Below, one piece after another: positions 59,455 through 64,000 of a DNA stretch of 64,000 bases. The translations under genes and the position numbers were made by a program. The notes below the pieces were generated by a model. That model saw only the letters and a program-made list of their open reading frames with translations. It was not told the origin of the DNA and searched no databases. Each line of letters opens with the position of its first letter. Position 1 is the stretch's first letter. The DNA is from Ampelocalamus luodianensis (Eukaryota; Streptophyta; Magnoliopsida; Poales; Poaceae), in NCBI GenBank assembly GCA_036346255.1, contig CM070638.1, positions 37,820,394 to 37,884,393 on the forward strand, in the 5' to 3' direction.

Positions 59455-61383
59455 TGTGGATATCATGGGGATATGCTCATGATCTTAGGATGATGTGTCA
59501 ATTGGCAATGGCGTTGAAGGTTTCATGAAACACGAGTTTTCGCAAAGTTCGGGTTCTGTCGAGTCTCGAGTGGTCGGGCCGCCCAGTGGCGATCGACCGC
59601 CCATGCCTCGTGAATTAGTGTCTTTGGCGGTCGACCGCCGGTCGTGATCGGCCGATTTGGTAGCGGTCGGCCGGCGTCTGTTGAGCGGGTCGGACCGGCA
59701 AGTTGAGTGACCTTGGAGTTTGGTGGGCCAAAAATAGAGGTGTAGGCAAGTGAGGAGATTCTCACGCACTTGGTCTCATAATTTTTGGAGCTTCGGTCAA
59801 AAGTTCTATTCGTTTTAAATTTCGAGAGGTTGCGGATTTCAGCGTTGAAATTTCGGCTAAGTCCTTTTGTGGCGGCCGACCGCCTTCATTGGCGGTCGAC
59901 CGTGGTGGTCGAGCCGATCGCCAAAGTGGTGGCGGTCGGCCGGTTTTCACTTTAAATCGTCGCTTTGTGTGGCGGCGATGGTTGCTGTTAGGTCAAGTTC
60001 GTGGATTTCATAGCATATGTGTTGCATGATGCATGTTTTGACTAACGTGGGTCAAGTTGTGAAGAACTTGTTCCCGATTCGATTTGCTTGTCTATTGTTG
60101 TGCGAGTTGCTTGGTGGTCAGCGACGGTCAGCGGCGAGGATGATCGGGACTAGGCTTGGAGAGCGAGAGGTTCAAAGCGATCGGCGATGCGGGTGAAGTC
60201 ATTGGACTCAAGTATGGTGCAAGATGGACAAAGGTGACCGAACAGGCGATTGGTGCGGCGATCGTTGAATCAAGCGGCACGGGGTCGGTGCAAGTGCCAT
60301 GGTGGTTTCGGTGGGAGCCGGATGGGAGAGACTTGCCGACATGATGAGAGCGTTGGATCAACCTACACGTGGCGAACAGCGAGTGCCGCACAACATGAAC
60401 ACGGCGCTTTAAAATGCGTGCGTGTGTCACCCGTTTGTTTTGGGCCTTAACGGAGCCCATTAGGAGACTCTATTAGAAACCCTAAGCCTCCACTATAAAT
60501 AGAGGAGGAGGTGGCAGCACCCCTCGACCCTTTCATTGTTTTTGAAACCCTAATTTGCTTAGGAGAGGAGGAGCGGAGGTTAGGGTTCTTGAGAGTTGGA
60601 TTTGATTTCGTGCTCATGTATTGAGTCTTTGCCATCCATTGATGGAGTGGCTGTAAACGGATCAAATCAATCCAAAGAAAGTTTCTTCAAAAGTGAGTTC
60701 ATGTGCTTTCTTTCTCTCTTTTGATGAATTGAGTCTTTGTTTGATCCGCGAGTTATTGCTTAGTTTCTTAACGTGATTTAGCTTGCTGTGGCGTGTGAGA
60801 ATACATCTAGGATCATCAAGATCATCAATCACCCACGTGCAAGTCTTAAGATCATATTTTCGTTTTCACTCGGTTTTTGACCTAACTTCGCTCAAGCGGT
60901 AAAAGGTCTGAACCTGAGCAAGAATTATCACAATTGTTGCTTGGAATAGGTTCCGACATCCTTAGGAAGTTGTGTGTCAAGTTTCACGAAGTTTGGGCGC
61001 ACGAATCAAAAGTTTGATCAATTTGCGTTTCGGTTTGTCGGCTGCTTTTTCTTGTTCATCGAGCGAGAGGTCGACCTCCGTGAAATCGGTCGACCGCTCG
61101 AGGAGCGGTCGACCATTGGGATCGGTCGACGGCCGGATCGGTCGACCGCCACGACCGGTCGACCGCCCCGTGAGAGGTCGGACCGCCGTGTCTTCGTGTT
61201 TTGCTTTTGTGTTGATTTTACTTTGGGGTTTTGAGTTGATTCAATACAAGTCTTCATTGTGCATGATTGATTGATCTTCATAGCTTTCATAGCTATTGGA
61301 GTGAGATTCGTATTGAATTCAATTTGGGAGAAAAAGAGTTCGTGCTCCTATTCACCCCCTCTAGTCGCCTTTTCGGTCCAACA
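59455..61383 (+). repeat. 3' LTR of element I
   Basis: It is collinear with 51957-53882 and has the same TATA box and GGTCGGACC clusters (59565-59700, 59870-59945, 61060-61190). Differences concentrate in those CG-rich clusters and at CAG/CTG sites. Confidence 0.9.
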
Positions 61384-61924
61384 CAATGCAACATTGTATT
61401 AGCTTTAAGACGTCCTATATGGCAAGAATTATGGTGCAGATGTTCTGTGTGCCCTTCAATTATATCTTGATCGAGATTGCACATTCAACTCACCAAGCGC
61501 AGTCCTATACACGCCGCGCACCGCCTTGGTGCTTTGAGCCTTTCAAACGAGAAAGTTTGTTAAGGTTGGAATCCGACAACTTGAGCTCATCAAGATAAAG
61601 TGAAGTTGAATTTGTCACCGATTCCTCTTTCACTTAAGTATCTCAAAATGTTTTGTTTGTCGATTCGATATCATAGATTTTATCCGGACAATCGGAATCC
61701 ACTGCGCCATGTTCTAATCCATTTTAAGGTTATTGCCCAATACTTGATTCTACCATTCAATTTATAAGAAATGCAACATGACAACAAAATACTGATTTTC
61801 ACTCACAAGGAAAGGCTAAAACACCGGCTTTTGATGGGCCTTTCACTCCTTATACCGGCATTCTCCTCGACTTCACAAAGGGTACTTCTCAAATAAATTT
61901 CTTACACATGAACTAGTAGTTCTT
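61384..61924. other. Flanking DNA between elements I and J, no supported gene
   Basis: It starts with the element I target duplication CAATG and would be contiguous with 51951 before that insertion. No retroelement motif or gene was recognised in either direction. The frame at 61386-61598 has no known domain. Confidence 0.4.
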
Positions 61925-62049
61925 GTTAGAGATATATGTACAAGATATTATTCCCCATTGTTATGAGGGTTATTTGCATATTCATCACATGTACTTTGTG
62001 TATATATCGCCCATTGGACTCATATTGAATATAACCGCTATTCATAACA
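61925..62049 (+). mobile_element. 5' LTR of Ty1/copia element 'J' (125 bp)
   Basis: TGTTAGAGATATATG to CTATTCATAACA, followed directly by a primer-binding site, is the standard layout of a short copia LTR. TATATATC near 62000 may be its TATA box. Confidence 0.8.
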
Positions 62050-62062
62050 TGGTATCGAGAGG
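62050..62062 (+). other. Primer-binding site of element J, with altered base
   Basis: TGGTATCGAGAGG follows the LTR without a gap. Compared with the Met-tRNA complement TGGTATCAGAG an A is missing after the C, the same change as in element G. Confidence 0.75.
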
Positions 62063-62626
62063 GTTAGGTTAGGGTTTTACTCGTTGTAGCCGCCACTGCC
62101 GTCACCCTCCCGTGTCCTCTTTATCTACCGCCGGTGCTCATCGTGGTGTCGCCACCCGTCCGAGCTCGCGTTGGCTAAGCCGTCGCTAGTCTTCCGCCAC
62201 CGGATTCGGGCCAACCTTCGCCGGATCTGTGCCTCTTCTTCACACTGCGTTGCCAGAGCACTTGCTTCGTGTCACCCGGAGTTGCCTCATCTTCATCAGC
62301 GGTGTCGCATCGTCTTCTTCAGTGGCGTTGCATCATCGTCAGCCCGGTGTCATCTTCTCGCCCGTGCGCTGCCGTCTCCTCTCGCCCGTGGCCATGCCGC
62401 CTCTAGTGCTTGGGCCGCCCGCGCCGCTGCTGCTCGGGACCGCCGTGGCTGCCACCGCCGCCGCCAAGGGGAACCCTAGTCCCCCCGTGCGCCCTGCTCC
62501 CTTTGGCCCGGTGTGGCTCTTCGTCTCGTGTGGGCCGAGTGTGCTCTTAATTGAGCCAGTTGGCCCGTAAAAAATCATTACATTGTTCTAACCACCGCAC
62601 CGTCTAGCGCCACCTATTAGACTTCG
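62063..62626 (+). other. Leader of copia element J
   Basis: GC-rich leader DNA lies between primer-binding site and gag. The overlapping plus-strand frames 62171-62479 and 62229-62570 are Ala/Arg/Pro-rich shadows without a domain. Confidence 0.5.
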
Positions 62627-63832
62627 TTGCCTTGGTCGCCGTGCCGTCCAGCGTCGCCTACCAATGGACACTGTTTCCCTCCCTCGCTGCCGGTGATCTT
62701 CGATGGTGTTAATTACATCGATTTCGTGTCTCACATGCGTATCCACATGCGTGATCTTTGTCTCTGGGGCGTCATCTCTGGCGATGTCACCTGCTCGCCT
62801 TACCCTACTCCTCCAACGAAGCCTACGCCTGTCGCACTACCCTCAACAGCCGACAAGGCTACTGCTGAGGCCGCTCCCCTTGCTAATGTTGAGGTTGCCT
62901 CTGCCTACCAAGAGGCTCTGGATTCCTACAAGGACCAACTGACCGCCTACACTAGGTGGTATGACGACGACGCTCGGGCTGCTGCTGTCTTCATCGCCAG
63001 ATTCATCCGCCTCGATTCTCTTACGAGGTTGTGGGACTCCCTTCGGCTTTCGAGATGTGGACTCATCTTCATCAGCGCTATGAGCCCTCTGGTGATGCCC
63101 TCTACCTGTCCGTGGTCCGCCAGAGCACTCTCTTCACAGGTGATGCTCTCGTTGGCGCTTTTCGCTTAGAGCTCTGCTGGCGCCGCCTAGACTCTCTCCG
63201 CACCGCCGGCCGCCGCTCCTGTTCATGTTGCTGGTACATGCGTTCGACTGGAGTTTCAGCGGTTCACGAGTTCCTTACTCACCTTCATCCGTGTGTTCGG
63301 CGGCGGCGTGCCCGCCTCCTTGCACGCCACCTCGTGTCACTCTCACGGAGGCTCTTGCGAGATACGCACGGAGGAGACTCGCCGAGTGGTCTTTGATGCG
63401 ATGCCACTCCCCTCCGTGCTCGCCGCTTGTCCACCTATTACACCGACTGCTCCATGCTTCAACACACTACCTCCTCCAGCGGCTGCCACGGGTGGTGGTG
63501 GCCGCCCTCCATCTGGCGAAGGCCGTCCTCACTGCTCCTACTACGGCAAGGTTGGCCATATTGAGTCCTAGTGCTATAAGAAGCAATGACATCTTTCACG
63601 TCGTTCTTCTACTAGCACTGGCACTGGTGCTTCTACATCGACGTCTGTATCGACTCCTTGATGGTTTCTCTCACCGGCGGGGAGATAGCCGGACTTTGAT
63701 GCTGCTGCCGCTTGAGTTACGCCTCGACAGTTTTGCGGTGTTCACTCACGACTCTTTGGGTACTGAGAAACCACCTCCTACATAGTCAGGTACCTCCCCA
63801 TGGATTCTTGATTCTGGAGCATCTTTTCACAT
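62627..63832 (+). pseudogene. Copia element J gag and start of protease, frameshifted and interrupted
   Basis: Gag begins near 62640 with PPSLPVIFDGVNYIDFVSHM, then MRIHMRDLCLWGVISGDV, the typical copia gag N-terminal domain. The AYQEALDSYKDQLTAYTRWY block follows (62909-62967). A frameshift near 63025 leads to MWTHLHQRYEPSGDALYLSV (63054-63113), and another to the EIRTEETRR region near 63360. The zinc knuckle at 63525-63585 is damaged: CSYYGKVGHIES, a stop, then CYKK (Cys to Tyr and a stop codon). The protease start WILDSGASFH (63801-63830) has an intact DSGA site but is cut by an antisense LTR at 63833. No later pol domains are visible in the window. Confidence 0.85.
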
Positions 63833-64000
63833 TGTTGGACCTGAAGGCGACTAGAGGGGTGAATAGGAGCACGCTCAACTTTTTCCCAAACGATCGAATT
63901 CAATACGAATCTCACTCAATAGCTATGAAAGCTATGAAGATCAATCAATCAAGTCACGGAAGACTTGTATTGAATCCAATCAAAACCCCGGTAAATTAAC
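63833..64000 (-). mobile_element. LTR of the element I family in antisense, partial (runs off the window)
   Basis: It begins TGTTGGACC, the reverse complement of the element I LTR end GGTCCAACA. It follows the I LTR in reverse (CACTCAATAGCTATGAAAGC, GAAGATCAATCAATCA). It is inserted in the protease of element J; CACAT at 63828-63832 is the candidate target duplication, with its partner beyond the window. Confidence 0.85.

Larger units (their letters stand above)
51957..61383 (+). mobile_element. Element 'I': 9.4-kb LTR retrotransposon, apparently non-autonomous, with a Gag-like protein only
   Basis: The LTRs 51957-53882 (1,926 bp) and 59455-61383 (1,929 bp) both start TGTGGATATCATGG and end TTTCGGTCCAACA. 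The perfect target duplication CAATG lies at 51952-51956 and 61384-61388. A Met primer-binding site (53885-53896) and a purine-rich tract (about 59445-59453) complete it. The interior encodes a coiled-coil and zinc-knuckle protein, but no protease, integrase, RT or RNase H motif was found in 56100-59454. The protein resembles Gag-like products of SIRE/Maximus-type copia relatives (recall, moderate certainty). Mobilisation would need enzymes from another element. Confidence 0.88.

Noticed and set aside
62171..62578. Overlapping Ala/Arg/Pro-rich frames on both strands
   Set aside because: GC-rich leader of a copia element; all frames are open by composition.

Overview
This is nuclear DNA from a higher plant, most likely a grass (Poaceae). 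One genuine plant gene is recognisable, with a very GC-rich first exon that encodes a plastid transit peptide and AT-rich introns, as is typical of grasses. The rest is mostly nested LTR retrotransposons. No bacterial or organellar features were seen. The species cannot be named from the sequence alone. The BARE/Angela-type elements that dominate wheat and barley were not noticed.

Left edge (1-2750). The 5' part of the nuclear gene for the regulatory (small) subunit of acetolactate synthase lies on the minus strand. Its exons are at 1641-1457, 407-191 and 45-1, and it continues beyond the window. A Mutator-like foldback MITE (1709-2034, 9-bp target duplication) sits about 70 bp upstream of the start codon.

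2750-16175. An approximately 5.9-kb solo LTR on the minus strand (about 2758-8669) carries long arrays of hairpin-forming minisatellites. It is followed by low-coding DNA with a hAT-type MITE (9260-9845) and duplicated exon-like fragments. A decayed plus-strand Ty3/gypsy element comes next, with an LTR, a primer-binding site and a broken gag.

16176-51400. This is a stack of insertions that target-site duplications allow to be ordered. The old gag is interrupted by LTR C (from 16176), and C by minus-strand LTR D (from 17456). D is split by a 5.2-kb solo LTR (18421-23655, TSD AAACA) and by a CRM-like Ty3/gypsy element F (23743-49431, TSD GACCG). F is itself interrupted in its 5' LTR by solo LTR E (23907-26186, TSD TATAG). 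It is also interrupted in its integrase by a 15.4-kb Tekay/Del-like element G (32164-47566, TSD GTTTA), whose two LTRs are about 5.15 and 5.21 kb, each longer than its coding interior. Another D-like LTR fragment (H) follows.

51400-64000. There is a short copia LTR flanked by both a primer-binding site and a polypurine tract. A 9.4-kb LTR element I (51957-61383, TSD CAATG) follows; it encodes only a Gag-like coiled-coil/zinc-knuckle protein and looks non-autonomous. A plus-strand copia element J (LTR 61925-62049, broken gag and protease) comes next. J is interrupted at 63833 by another LTR of the I family in antisense.

Almost every retrotransposon reading frame is broken. In G, and to a lesser degree in I and J, the lesions concentrate at CAG/CTG (CHG) motifs. 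That raises the possibility of methylation-linked sequencing or consensus errors rather than, or in addition to, true decay. I found no convincing new protein-coding system. The most unusual material is the giant LTRs, the hairpin minisatellites, the CxxC/coiled-coil Gag-like protein and the lesion pattern.
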